From Phytophthora sp. 'mugwort' (taxonomy: Eukaryota > Oomycota > Peronosporomycetes > Peronosporales > Peronosporaceae), in contig JAUCEF010000014.1 in assembly GCA_033558025.1 (NCBI GenBank), forward strand, positions 248,001-312,000: a stretch of 64,000 bases of DNA, written 5' to 3'. The first letter of the stretch is position 1. The number at the start of each line of letters is the position of its first letter. The position numbers and the translations under genes were made by a program. The notes beneath the pieces are model-generated. The model made no database searches and was not told the DNA's origin. It saw only the letters and a program-made list of their open reading frames with translations. Below are positions 1 to 11,012 of this stretch, one piece after another.

Positions 1-494
1 ACCTTGACGCTGAGGATGCCGGCCTTGCGCCCTTGCAGCGTGATCGGCAGATTGAATGCGGTTTCCGTGTCATAAATCGTGTGGATTGTGTTAAACTTCG
101 CTTCTCCCAGCTCGTCATCAGCGTCGACATCCTTGTCGAACAAGGACAGTTTGAACGTCGAGTTCTGCTGGACGTTCTTAAACAAAAACTTCTCGTTCCA
201 CTGGGGTTCGAGAGTGTCGAAGATGGGGCGCGTCCAGGCCACCAGTTTGCCGTCGATCTCGATCGTCACGTACGCGTCGCTCGAGGATAGGCTGCCTCTG
301 AGAGCCGCCCCTAGACCGAGGTAGTCACCGGCGTTTATCCCCTACAAAATAGGGAGATGGCAGTGGTCATGAGATGCCGAATGTCAGACGGCGGTTAAGT
401 ATGGACACCTCCTCACCTTTGCAGACACAATTTCGAGGTCAACGTCGACAAGAGAGCCATCAGGTGTGCCAGGAGGGGGGAACAAGACGGGCAT
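1..494 (-). CDS. C2-domain protein, N-terminal part (runs off window)
   Basis: The start codon is at 494-492. Exon 1 (494-417, 26 codons) is rich in proline at its start and leads straight into the first C2 strand (DVDLEIVSAKG). A 75-bp GT-AG intron (416-342) keeps the frame. Exon 2 (341-1) reads a classic C2 core: a YVTIEIDGK strand, then TLEPQWNEKF, then LSLFDKDVDADDELGEA, which holds the clustered Asp residues that bind calcium in this family. C2 domains dock proteins onto phospholipid membranes, often in a Ca2+-dependent way. Only about 140 residues are visible, so the domain that follows (lipase, decarboxylase, kinase or another C2) cannot be told. The gene continues beyond position 1. 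Confidence 0.8.
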
Positions 495-1248
495 TGTGGC
501 AACGGAGCTTGGAGCCTACTGGGAAAATCCAATAATAGCGACTCTATCCGCCACAGAATCTGGGCCCGTGTTTACATCAAAATAAGTAATGATATAAAAT
601 AGATAATATAAACATATTTTAATATTTATTTTTCGCCGAGAGATTTCTGTCCAAACATTTTGGAGCAGAGCACTTAAGCCGGGAAGCTGTTGCGATCCGC
701 GCCCCTCACTCATCGTTTACCACGGTGCACACGAATCACGAACTCGGCACGGCTTTCTTCGTGCATCGCTTTAAGTTCTACCTTTAAAAGAAACGCTGAT
801 CTCTTTTAAGGCGGTGTCACGAGCAACAGCAGTGACTACGGTATAGCAATTGTTCGTCCACAGCGGCGTACAAGTGGTACAGTTTGTTCTGAAGTTGAAG
901 AAATAGACTGGATCTCGAGGTGGAGCAAAGAAAGGTGATATATAGAAGTTAGTCCATGGCTACATGTATCGCACTATCTCGACGTTCCTCATTCCTCCTT
1001 GAACCGCCTTCTCTCTGAACCAATAGTCCTCGAAAACAGAAGCTGCCCACCATGCACGGTAGGACCTATTTACCTACGTTCTCTGGTCCCCCTGCTACTG
1101 ATCGAGTACACCGTGACGATGACGCGAGTTCAGCTACTCCCTTTATTCCACCACGGCTAGCACAATTTAAGTGATCGTGAGTTGGATGGCCCGATTCCGA
1201 CAAAATAAGCAGAGGGTGATTTTATGAAGCGAACGTGACAATTAAAAC
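495..1248. other. Non-coding, AT-rich, with transposon-like end sequence
   Basis: No convincing gene. Positions 570-630 are very AT-rich. The stretch at 630-715 resembles 6500-6620 (an AT-rich block, then TCGC-GAG, then a TGCGATCC core followed by a CCCTC-rich end), which suggests related transposon ends next to both Harbinger pseudogenes. A dispersed 16-mer lies at 725-740. Confidence 0.4.
725..740 (+). repeat. Dispersed 16-mer, copy 1
   Basis: GTGCACACGAATCACG. The same 16-mer is at 9169-9184 and its first 15 bases are at 9978-9992, all in the same orientation. The similarity between copies 1 and 2 extends imperfectly on both sides for about 50 bp. Confidence 0.7.
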
Positions 1249-2603
1249 TTAGTACGCGGTCCTCACATCGCTAGAATCACTATCTACGACTGCCTCGGCT
1301 GTCTCGAGCCGCAGTTGTCGACGTCTTCGTGCTCGTCGGTTAGCTTCAAGACGACGTGTTCTCCTCTCGGTTCCAATCGAATTCAGCCTCCTCAGATAGT
1401 CTTGGTAGTTGGCTCCATCCTCTGCACGCAGTGGGTGATCTCGTACGTGGAAGGTCAGTGCAACACAGGCTCTAAAGAACACCTTATACTTTATCTCTTG
1501 CCAGCGATACTTGTCCGAGCATAAAGCCCACAAAGTACACAACCTCCCAAAATAGTTCTTCACGACGACGCGTGCCGACGAGATGTCATGGTTGACGGCT
1601 TCCTCTTCGACAGTCAATGGAACTGAAGGACAGCGGCGCTTGGAGAGAGAACGCGCATTTCACTAGCCAATCCCTGGTAGCCTTTATCGGCCAAAATAAT
1701 CCGTGAGTCTGGGTACTTCTCCCGAAGCGGGCCGTCGTCCGCCATGTTATCGTCCGTTGCCGGCTTCGCGGCGGCTGCGACGTGGAACTCCTTATTTTTT
1801 CGGAATATGGTGATGTCTGCTTCGGAGCCCTTGTAGTGGTGCGAGCAGTTGATAGCGAGCCCCGTATGAAGCACTGAGACCTCTGTCTTGTAGCCATAAA
1901 GTTTATGCTTCTTACTGTGGTAAGAAGCTCGCTCTTACTGTGTGCCGCTCGGCATATTTGCCTGCTGGAATGTCACGTCAACAGCATACCGGGCAGCGGG
2001 GTAATGCTGAAACGCGTGACCTGCCAGCACCTCTCTCCGCATGATTCGATCATGCTTCGCGTGGTCTACGTAGATCTTGAACAGGAAGGGAGAGAGGATG
2101 TCCAAGAAATGCACAACCTTCTTCTCGAACGTCGGGGCCTTGATACCAAACGTGGAGGCCAGCAAGTCCCAGCGTCCACCGTTTTTCAGCACGCATAGAC
2201 TTATGAAGAGAACATCGATGCCCGACTCGCGATGCTTGTTCCCCTTTCCCACATCCCACCGTGTAGCCATGTAAAGCCATGTAACCACTTACACGATTCC
2301 ACAGTCTAGAGATCTCAGCAACCGTAAAGTTGGAGAGCTTCAGCACGCTATCTGTCCCTATCGCCTGGAAGTTGTCCAAAATTGGATGATCCGAGTCTTC
2401 GTCTTCGTCACTATCGGGCAATGGATCGAAGTGGTGACGAGCGCGCTTGCTTGCGCGTAACGCCGCCAGCTCTTGGAGCTGTAAAAGCCCCGGCAAGCGT
2501 TGCGCCTCTCTTCCGTAGCCTCATCCGGACGAGTAGAGCTCGAGGTGGGGTCAGAACGGCCTGAAGAACGCGAGGAACGGGTGCTGGAAGTGGAGGGAGC
2601 CAT
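1249..2603 (-). pseudogene. PIF/Harbinger-like transposase (DDE_4), broken
   Basis: Read on the minus strand, a Ser-rich N-terminus starting at 2603 is followed in successive frames by an acidic segment (DSDEDEDSDHP), a DNA-binding-like segment (FTVAEISRLWNRVSG), a segment ending YAVDVTFQQANMPSG, then KGSEADITIF and ADKGYQGL, then a basic Arg-rich tail. The order VDVTFQ, EADI, ADKGY is that of the DDE_4/Harbinger catalytic core. At least four frame changes (near 2480, 2290, 1930 and 1615) break the reading, so no full transposase can be made. Its role in life would have been cut-and-paste transposition. Terminal inverted repeats were not found. Confidence 0.7.
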
Positions 2604-2840
2604 GATGATCAGGAGCGAGGTGGAATTTTGAAAAATGACATACAAGGATTGAGTGAAAAGCAGGGAGAATTTGTGCGATTCGTGCACGCACGAAGGGGAC
2701 GACAAAGTGAACGATTGCTCATATCTTCTCAGCTCCGTCAATATCGATCACTTGGTCAGCTCTCGGCCGGGGGGTGAATACCTTAAAATGTCGCACCTTC
2801 GTTTTCCTGGTTGGACAGCTCTCCGTGTAGTTATCAAATT

Positions 2841-5800
2841 CTAATTTGGAGGTCTAATGATTGAATTCGTCCGCTGTTCACTACCTTGAAGTCGCGTCAT
2901 CTTCGAGCTCGCTCGTCGTAAACAGGAGCAGCACTGTTGATGTTCCGACGCTCCCACTCGCCACAGTCCCAGGAAGTCGTCAAATGCGGCGAAAGTCGGA
3001 CCAGCTTGCGGCTCTGTCATGATGTCGACGATCATCTCTCGTGTCGGGTAATAGTGATGACACCATGGCAAACCCGCTCGCGCAACATTGGTATCATATG
3101 TCGATGGGCCTAGTCCTTTGCATCACCGCATTGTCATTGGCGAGATGCTGGGCTCCCTGGTTGTCTTCGTGCACGATGATCGGACCAGGCTAAGCTCCTC
3201 CAAAACCAACATGAACCCGATGTACTGCTTGACACCTGCAGTCGCTGCAACTAACTCCGACTCTGTTGTCGACAACGTTACGATGGGTTATTTCTTTACT
3301 CCCCAAACCACATAGCACTTGTTCCGCATGATCACGATCCCCGTCGAAGAAATCGTTCCTTCTTCGCAAGCGAAACCTGCTAACAATACACTTACATCAG
3401 AACTCGCCACTCGCCGTGATCGCACGTCGATACAGTAGGCCGATGTCATATATCGAAGCAAGTTAATACATCACGCAATTTGCGCCACCATGAATAGTGG
3501 TAGTTGGTCTCTCAATCGCCTGCGCGAGGGCACGCACTGACAGCGCCAAGTATGACCGCGTGACAGTTTACAGATAGAGTAGCGAACCATTTCCGCTCGG
3601 AACGCGCATTGACAAGCTCGATATCCAGTTGGATGATTCAAGTCGGGAACGCTTCCTCCATGGGGGTTCTCGGCAGTAGACCGTCATAGCTAGCAATGCG
3701 CTCCACCATTGGGCGATGGTACTATCCTTGGGGCAACATTAACGACTCCTCATTCCAGCTCTCTTTCAACTAAATTCCAGCAAAGCATCGCCACTGTCAC
3801 CAGCAGGCATGAAGAAACGCCGCGTAATCTGCTCCTTAAATATATCCAGATCATTATCCGTATTGCTCAGACTCAACATGCCATCGACATACAGTATCAC
3901 CACCACGACGTCGCACCATTGCTTGACCAGAACACAAGTATCGGACTCGCATGCTCGGAATCTGACCCCAAAGAGGAGGTCGCAGTTTCGTACCAAGCCC
4001 GCGACGATTGCTTGAGGCCAAATAATTCCTTCAGCTGCCTGCCGTAGCTTCTTCTAGACTCTACCCTCAGTCGTCAGAGGGGATGTAGATTACCTCTCGT
4101 AGCGGACTGTTCAGAAACGCCGTCTCCACGTCCGATTGCCGGCGCTACTACTTGCGCTGTACTGCGACAGACAACACCACGTGAATTGAATCATGCTACA
4201 CGACTGGAGTAACGTCTCCGTGTAGTCCACACCGAACGCTGCGTGTATCCCTTACTGATAAGACGAGCTTTGTACTTATCGAGGGTACAATGGGATTTCG
4301 TCTCCAATGGCTTCACATCAGCGGGTGGAGTAACTTCATCGTAAGTCATATACTCCTGATACTCTGTAGTCCCTTCTCGATGGCCCGACGCCAATGTCTG
4401 CAGCAGAACGGGACGTGACTTCCTCCAACGGAACTGCGTCCTATGCATTGCAACCGAAACACAGCATGTGACTCCAGTCGTCAAACTCTCTTCTTCACCG
4501 CCCTCTCGCTTCGACGTACAACGCGTTTTGCTGGACGAGGCTCGCTTACGTTTAAATATCTTCTGGGGAATTTGGCAGTGACAGCAGTCGTGGGCTTGTT
4601 GTGCACACGTCGCCCGGGTTCGAAGTAGCCGGAAATGCACTTCCGACTGGCTCTGCATCTTCCCTTAGCTCTTCAGCTCCCGCTGGTTCTCCTGCGAATG
4701 TTGGCTACCGCAAATCCAAATACGTGAGATCAACCTCCACCGCATTCTTTACCTCCACTTCGTGGAAGACCGCGTCGCGGGAAACAACGACTTGTCCACT
4801 CGAGCCGACTCCAGACAGGAACCAAACTACAATGACCTCAAACTCCATACCCAAGTAGAACCCCAGCTTCTGTATTTTTTCGTTCAGCTTCCTGCCCGTA
4901 GAACTTGGGACAAGAACCTGTGCTTCACACACCAAGACGCGTAGCTTCCTAAGTGCAGGCGGTGATCCAGTCAGAGCTTCAATCGGGGCTTCCTCGGAGC
5001 ACCTTGGTCGGGCACCGATTCTGAAGGAATGCCGCGATCAGCACTGCGCCGATCCAGAAACGGTTCGACATTGCAGCTCCTTGAAGAATGTTTCTTGCCA
5101 TTTCCACCAATACGTGTTTATGCGCTCGACCTTGCCGTTTTGCCCTGGCGAGTATGGCGTGATGAGCTCCAGTGCTATCATTTCTCGTTGCAGAGCTCGG
5201 TGATATCGCCACCCGCACATTCAGCAGCATTTTCGCCCTTAAGCACACAAACCCGAGCCCCCGGTTTCGCTGTTTTCAGCATCACCCACGCAGTTTCGGA
5301 TAGCATGCGGTTGAGTTGCTAAAATCTTGTTCTCACAGGAAGGCAGCTAGGTGAAAGCTCCACGATATGCTGGTCATACCCGTGAAGCCATCGTTTGCAT
5401 AGGCCCAACGTAGTCAATGAACAATACAGCTCCGCCACGCTTCCGCGTACGTGGGTGTTTGGACTTAAAAGAGTTTCCCCAAACGCAGGCACAACACTCC
5501 AGCTTCCTCGAACAAGTCCAGGTAATTGAGTCGTCCTTCAGTATCTTGGCTAGGTCATGCGCATTGAAGTGGCCCAGGCCCTCGCGCCACAGTGCAACGT
5601 TGTCTACTGTGGATGTAGCTTCGTAGGCGGCAGTCTTGTTCGTACTTGTTGTCAGTACGTATACCCCACCCGAGTTGTATGAGGCCGCGAAGGCAACCGT
5701 GTGCTGAGCAAGGACACGGTTGTATCCACTGAGCACAGCACGCAGTCCAGCTTCACCAGCCTTGCTCAAGCCGATGAGGTTGCGCTGTAATCCAGCCACG

Positions 5801-5980
5801 TACAGAACATGATTCAATAGGAATGCCATCTTCTGTCACATGATACGCCTTCCCACTTTGTAAGTCGCCTTGAAGTGCATACCACCTACTGTCACTCACG
5901 TGTCAGCTACGTCAAATCCGTGAGCACGCTCGCTGTTCCGGTCATGTGACTGAACGCACCCGAGTCAATTATCCACCCCC
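2841..5980 (-). pseudogene. Ty1/copia retrotransposon pol, degenerate
   Basis: Minus-strand domains appear in copia order. The protease signature WIIDSGAFSHMTG is at 5978-5940. The GAG-pre-integrase region (LWREGLGHFNAHDLAKIL, then CCACVWGNSFKSKHP) lies at 5700-5450. The integrase piece ELITPYSPGQNGKVERIN lies at about 5180-5130. A VVSRDAVFHE strand is near 4770, the RT piece YVDGMLSLS near 3890 has G where the catalytic YVDD has its second D, and the RNase H end carries IVDIMTEPQAGPTFAAF near 3020. Many stops and frame changes mean the element is dead. No long terminal repeats could be recognised. Confidence 0.8.
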
Positions 5981-6769
5981 ACCAGCATTACCGAACGTAT
6001 CATAGAGAAGACGATTACCGAGGACATCCTGCTGCTTTGCTACAACAAGGCACTCTGGAGCGACCAGACTATCCAGAAACAGAGCTTGTAAACTGCAGGA
6101 ATGTACCTTGGGAATACATAGAATTATTTTATTTATATTTTGTCTGAGTACAAATCATGATTTCTGAAATATTTATACAGTTTATTATTGGACCCGAGAT
6201 CACAGACATCCAGTCCCAAATCTCTGTACTGCTCCTGGCCATTTCATCTCAGCGAAATGATTTAGCGGCATGACAAGTAGACCGAGTCACTCGCATAACG
6301 AAAGCGGTGGCATCAACGAAGGTGGTGCTCTATATGTCCATGATGCGGTCGGGTAGGCGACAGCTCGTCCAACTCAGCCCTCGGTAGTGGAATGCGACTG
6401 CGCACACAGCATTGGGATCTACGTGCCATTGTCACCTGGTATTTGAATATTTCAGTAATATTTTTCGCAATATATATAAAATTATCTTAAATTATTTTAA
6501 ATTATTTATTTCTCGCAGAGGGATTTTTTTCAGAGCTGAGCCATTTAAAACACTGGAGTAATATTGCGGCCGGACTTCGGCCGGATCTGCTGCGATCCAT
6601 GCCCTCCACTCCTTTTCTAAGGCCGGGAGAACGTGTTCGGAGACTAGTCATTCCCGTCATTTTACTGGCTAGCACTATCACGTGCCATTTTTCATATTCG
6701 TGGAACGAAACCCAAGTTCCCAGAGCACCAGCATCAGGGTGCCAGCCAGGTAATTTTGTGGTAGTCATG
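5981..6769. other. Non-coding, AT-rich, between two dead transposons
   Basis: AT-rich blocks at 6120-6190 and 6440-6510. The part at 6500-6620 resembles 630-715 and may be the left end of the Harbinger-like element that follows; it contains a short GC-rich inverted repeat (GGCCG/CGGCC) at about 6570-6585. No gene seen. Confidence 0.4.
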
Positions 6770-7870
6770 GATATTGAGGCCGCCGTGTTTGTGCGCTTGA
6801 TATCGCCTGCGTATTTGCTGTTATCATGTCGGTTGGAGGCAAGCGTAGCTTTTGAGCGCCACCGACACGCACCTCAACGTTTCGCACGACAACTTTCGAT
6901 CAAGCTATGCCGATTAAGCACATAGACTGGTTTAGAGAGAAGCTGCGGTGCAACAAGAGTTATTTTCTATCCATCTGCTAAGCTATTTGCAGCGCATCGG
7001 CTTTCTATCCAGCCCCGAACGCCAAGTACATGCTTATATCAAGCGTGCCGAGTTGACGATGATGTCCTTGACCCACGATGGAACTATGGGCGAAGCAGCT
7101 ACGGTGCTGGGTATCTCAAGATCGCGTGCCGTAAATTACACAACGGGGCTGAAGGTTTTTAGCGTATTCTCGCAAAAGCTAGTGGTAAATGCCAACGACA
7201 GATAATCTCGCCGACATTGAGAACGGTTTCGCTTCTGTCGCCGGCTTTCCCGGTGTCGTCGGTGCGATTAGCGGGACCCTCATCAAGATTTCCCGGCCCC
7301 ACGACTTTGGAGGTTGGTACTGCCGAAAAGCTTCCCGGCGGTGAACGTGCAAGGAATTGTCGATCACCGCGGATGGCTTTGTTCCCTTTTCATTCGTGCT
7401 GGGTCTAATAAGGATCAGTCTCTGTAGAATGGCATCGGCACTGAGAAACGGTAAGCCGATAATTATTAAAGCTGGGCTACTGCTTCTATATTAACACATG
7501 TATCTATTCAGGCTATCAACGTACGTGTCGCCGAGCAAGCACTTTATCGGTGACGCCGGGTACGAAATTTGGAGGCATATGCTTTCAAATTTTCGAGCAG
7601 GAAGCCGGCGCGGATCTACAATAAGGCCTATTCAAGACAAGAATTGCGGTCGAATGTGCATTCGGCCGCCTGACGGACAGGTTTCGGATTCTGCTGGAAA
7701 AGCTTGGGCAAAATACATCGGGTTCAATATGCGGCGTTATAATGGGATGCGCAGGTTTGTACAACCTTCTTATTCTTGCTAACGACTCCTACAATGTTAG
7801 ACTCACCACTAAAGGAGCACCTCCAGCCGTACTAGATGGTTGTAGCGATAAAGAAGACCTTATTTCCATT
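6770..7870 (+). pseudogene. PIF/Harbinger-like transposase, second copy, broken
   Basis: Plus-strand pieces in several frames read MGEAATVLGISRSRAVNYT (helix-turn-helix-like), FPGVVGAISGTLIKISRP (the position of the first catalytic Asp reads Ser), DFGGWYCRK, FIGDAGYEIW and RIAVECAFGRL with LTDRFRIL. These are the hallmarks of the Harbinger DDE_4 family, and the last two match its C-terminal core. Stops and frameshifts at about 7205, 7400 and 7620 show that it is dead. It differs clearly from the copy at 1249-2603, so the two are separate insertions, not a local duplication. Confidence 0.7.
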
Positions 7871-8009
7871 TTCCAATGCGCTATGACCTAGCTGATATTC
7901 TAGCAGGTATCATATAAGTAATAATGAACTTCAAACCGCCCATGCATTAAAGCTCTTGTCATGCCGCCATATCAGTCCTTCCGTCTTCGGGTTTTTGTCG
8001 CTCTACGAG

Positions 8010-8660
8010 TCACTGCAACAACTGCAGTTCCAGTTCTTGAAGCCGTTGGGCTTCTTGATGTTGCTGTTGCAAGACGGCGGTCAGAGCTTGCAACGGATTG
8101 CCAGCTTCCGGTGGCCTGCTCATCGAAGACGCAATAATATCTATACCGCTTTGCAAAGCAAAATGCTGTTGAACAACAGGTGGTCCCTTCGAGCGCGACT
8201 ACTTGAGTGTAAGTTCCTCATCGCCGTCCTCGTCGTCTTGCTCAGTGTCTATAACCACCTCACCGTTGAGGCCTGCTCTTAATGCAAACGCATCATTTAA
8301 AAATAACTCACAGTCCATCGCCAACGTCTCTAAGATCGTTGGTATTGTTGCTGGTCTGTTCGTTTCTCTTTGCTGTACATGCACTTTACCTTTCGATATT
8401 CCAGGAAAGCTATAACAGGAATTAGGCATGACAACGTCATTAGATTCGTGCAATGTAAAAACTAAACGTCGCCCAAAACAAATGGTTTCACCTGCTATTG
8501 CTTGCTTACCATGCCAAGCGACTGAGACAGCACGCTAGCAATAGCTTCCACGCGAGTGACGTTTAGGTCTTGGTATGAGCTGTATCCAGACGGCCTCCAC
8601 TTCGTCATCCGCAAACGCAGGCGCAAAAGCTCGCTTTTACCATTTCGTTTGACCAGCCCA
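8010..8660 (-). pseudogene. Coding-like relic, possible accessory ORF of the Harbinger element
   Basis: On the minus strand a coding-like frame begins near 8650, shifts once near 8490, reads from 8453 to 8202 (VVMPNSCYSFPGISKGKV, an acidic DTEQDDEDGDEE run), meets a stop at 8201-8199, then continues in the same frame to a stop at 8012-8010. The last part is Gln-rich and coiled-coil-like (QQQHQEAQRLQELELQLLQ). It faces the Harbinger transposase and lies about 140 bp beyond it. Harbinger elements usually encode a second, Myb-like protein, so this could be its remnant, but no Myb repeat is visible. The function is therefore unassigned. Confidence 0.35.
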
Positions 8661-8682
8661 AGCGTCTCTCAGCCATGGCCTT

Positions 8683-8688
8683 TGTGTG

Positions 8689-8719
<31 letters not shown>
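8683..8719. repeat. GT microsatellite followed by a T run
   Basis: About ten GT units followed directly by a run of about 17 T. A simple repeat, likely variable in length. Confidence 0.9.
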
Positions 8720-9168
8720 CCGCGACCAGACTCCGTTGTACCACAGGCATGAAGGACTGCGAGGGCACCGCAGCTGGAGGTGGCACATCTGACGACTTGA
8801 CGCGATAGCTGGCGCGAAAGGCGGGCTGGGGACTGCCATGTCGGTGCTGGTCGTTGCGCTGGCATCGGGTGTTGCGTAGCTGTGTAGAGTCGATGGCGTT
8901 AAGTCCGTCTGGCCTGAGAGAAAGGTCGACCACGATATTGATTCGAAACAGCACGTCATGACCGAAAGAGAGAGCTTCTGGGGACGGAACCTAAAGTTCA
9001 AACGAGAGTTTGCTTTGTAATTCGTGGTGGTGCTGCAGCGGGTTTTGTTGGTCCACGCTTGGGCCAGCCGCAACGCTCGTGCCACTCCAACCAAGAGCCA
9101 TTTTAGTTTGTCTAATCCTCGGTTCGTTGGTGCGCGTTCTCCACTTGGGCAGGTCCTACTTAACCATG

Positions 9169-9184
9169 GTGCACACGAATCACG
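9169..9184 (+). repeat. Dispersed 16-mer, copy 2
   Basis: GTGCACACGAATCACG, identical to 725-740. A TTAACCATG precedes it where copy 1 has TTACCACG. Confidence 0.7.
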
Positions 9185-9977
9185 AAATCTGCACTGTGCT
9201 CTTCATGGGGAAGTCAGCCGCCGCTTCAAGTGCATCTTAGTTAACGACAAGTACTGCAAGGAGAAGGGCACATACTCACGTACTCACGGCTCCCGCAGAG
9301 CCCAGTAGACGACCCTCACGGACATCTAATGCTTTTCTACATCAAGACACTCTAACACACTCTGGAATGACCCAGCTGTATTAAGTTTATTCAGAATCTC
9401 CTCGTCCACCATAACCTCGTAAACTATCGGAATATGTTTTTTGTATATTACAAATATTATACTACATATTATATTTATTCTGTGTCAGTATTTGTTTTCT
9501 GCCAATAAGCTGAGATAGTGACTAAGTCGTTCGCAATACGAACTGCAAAATCAATCCTCCCCATATCCGGATGCGCGGTCTTCACTTCACCTTTACTAGC
9601 GCAGTGCGAATTTTGGCACGTGTTGCAGTGCCCATCTAGCCCTGTCACATTTTTCGTTTACACTGTAGTTTTGTATTAAAGGTCTCCCTTCTCCTTATAA
9701 CCCTAGCCCTCCCGAGGACCGATGGCATCGCGGTCTTTGGGCTTTGCTTCGCAAAGGCAGTCGCGGCGCTCCTGCGAGGAAAACATTCTAAGTTCGGCCC
9801 GCTACAGTGCTCGGCTCGCTGGTAAGCTCCACGCTGGGCCCGCCTCCGCAAAAAAAAAAATACCGTGCGACCCTGCTCCGCGGGCACCCCGCAGGGGTTT
9901 GCTGTGGCTACGCGCGCTCGCAACCGCTCTCCTCCGTTGGTCGTTTTATGTGACGTTCACCCCCTCCATTATCAGAT

Positions 9978-9992
9978 GTGCACACGAATCAC
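9978..9992 (+). repeat. Dispersed 16-mer, copy 3 (15 of 16 bases)
   Basis: GTGCACACGAATCAC. The flanks do not match the other two copies beyond this core. Confidence 0.6.
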
Positions 9993-10468
9993 TCTTGTAT
10001 TTTTAAGGATATTGATCCGGTACCACTTCAGTCACTGCATACACTCGTGTACCGTACGTACCGTACAGTAGGGCCAGGAGCTTCGAGATGACGGCAAATG
10101 ACCGGTACAAAAATTGCGGAGACTGCGATATCTTCTGCACAGCAGGTACTTGCGTGTGGACGTTATGCCTGGGGGTGCCTCGCTTCGCTCCTGGCCTTGT
10201 GTTTCCCTCCTTCACATTCGCACGACAGCTACGGGTGAGCTACACTCCTGCGTCAAGGTGGCACCTCGACTGCGAACTCGGATGGCTCATAGGCAGGGCC
10301 GACATGACATCAAGGCGTCTAACGTCTTCGGTAACTGCAACTGGCGACCACGATTCAGCATGGTGGTCCCTGCAAAACTCAGCAGGTATCGCTCTCCCCA
10401 GTTGGAGCGAAGTCTCACAGCGAAGTCTCACAGCCAGCATGTGGGGATGGCCCTGGTCGATCAGCTTT

Positions 10469-10501
10469 TGCGGTGCGGTGCAGATTCTGCACCGCACCGC
10501 A
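10469..10501. repeat. Perfect 16-bp inverted repeat, 1-nt spacer
   Basis: TGCGGTGCGGTGCAGA (10469-10484) is followed after one T by its exact reverse complement (10486-10501). Each arm also contains a direct GCGGT doublet. Role unknown. Confidence 0.85.
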
Positions 10502-10956
10502 GAGTATGCCGCCGAGTGCAGTAGTCAGCATTGCCAGCTCGTCATTCCGATGCTAGCGTTTCGACAGAACGAGCCAAATTTGATACGTTCGTGCGAGCCG
10601 CGACTGGAGCCGGAGTGTCGGCTGAGGGAGGCATCGCTGTCACCTCAAGCCGGACCTGTATAGAGTGAGCGGTCGAGGGTCGACATCAAGTAGTCGGTGA
10701 CTTCTAGCTTCATCCAGTCGACAGCATTCCAGCCTGGACAGGTCTCTGCCACTTTCCATCGCGACGCCAGCTGGGCGCCATGCATCCGCCCGCGACGAGA
10801 CGGTGGTCCGAATGCATGCAAAATGCTGCCTGGTAATCCTGCCCATCTTCTACAACGCCCCACAGCCGCCAAATCTGCGCTCCTGGACGACAGATGGGCC
10901 GCGGGCAGGGTCAAGTTTTGCAACGGGGCCTCTCCTCGCCAACATGTCCGCCCTGT

Positions 10957-10963
10957 TCACTTC
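10957..10963 (+). promoter_or_regulatory. Oomycete initiator-like element of the Ser/Thr-rich gene
   Basis: TCACTTC fits the YCAYTYY initiator consensus and lies 49 bp upstream of the start at 11013. The downstream flanking box is weak, so this is an inference from motif and spacing. Confidence 0.45.
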
Positions 10964-11012
10964 CGCTCTTGCATTCGGACATCCTCCTTGTCGTCGACTT
11001 TTTGCTTGAACG

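Larger units (their letters stand above)
8720..10950. other. Long non-coding stretch with relic repeats
   Basis: No recognisable gene. It holds two copies of the dispersed 16-mer (9169 and 9978), an AT-rich block at 9430-9500 followed by a segment near 9530 resembling 6280, an A-run at 9850-9860, and a hairpin at 10469-10501. Long open frames at 10088-10663 have atypical composition and no family match that I can see, so they are not called. Confidence 0.4.

Noticed and set aside
8605..9094. Minus-strand frames with poly-Lys/Thr-His runs
   Set aside because: They merely translate the GT/T microsatellite at 8683-8719.
10088..10663. 191-codon plus-strand frame with palindrome
   Set aside because: No homology motif, no signal peptide, poor start context and overlapping equally long frames on both strands.
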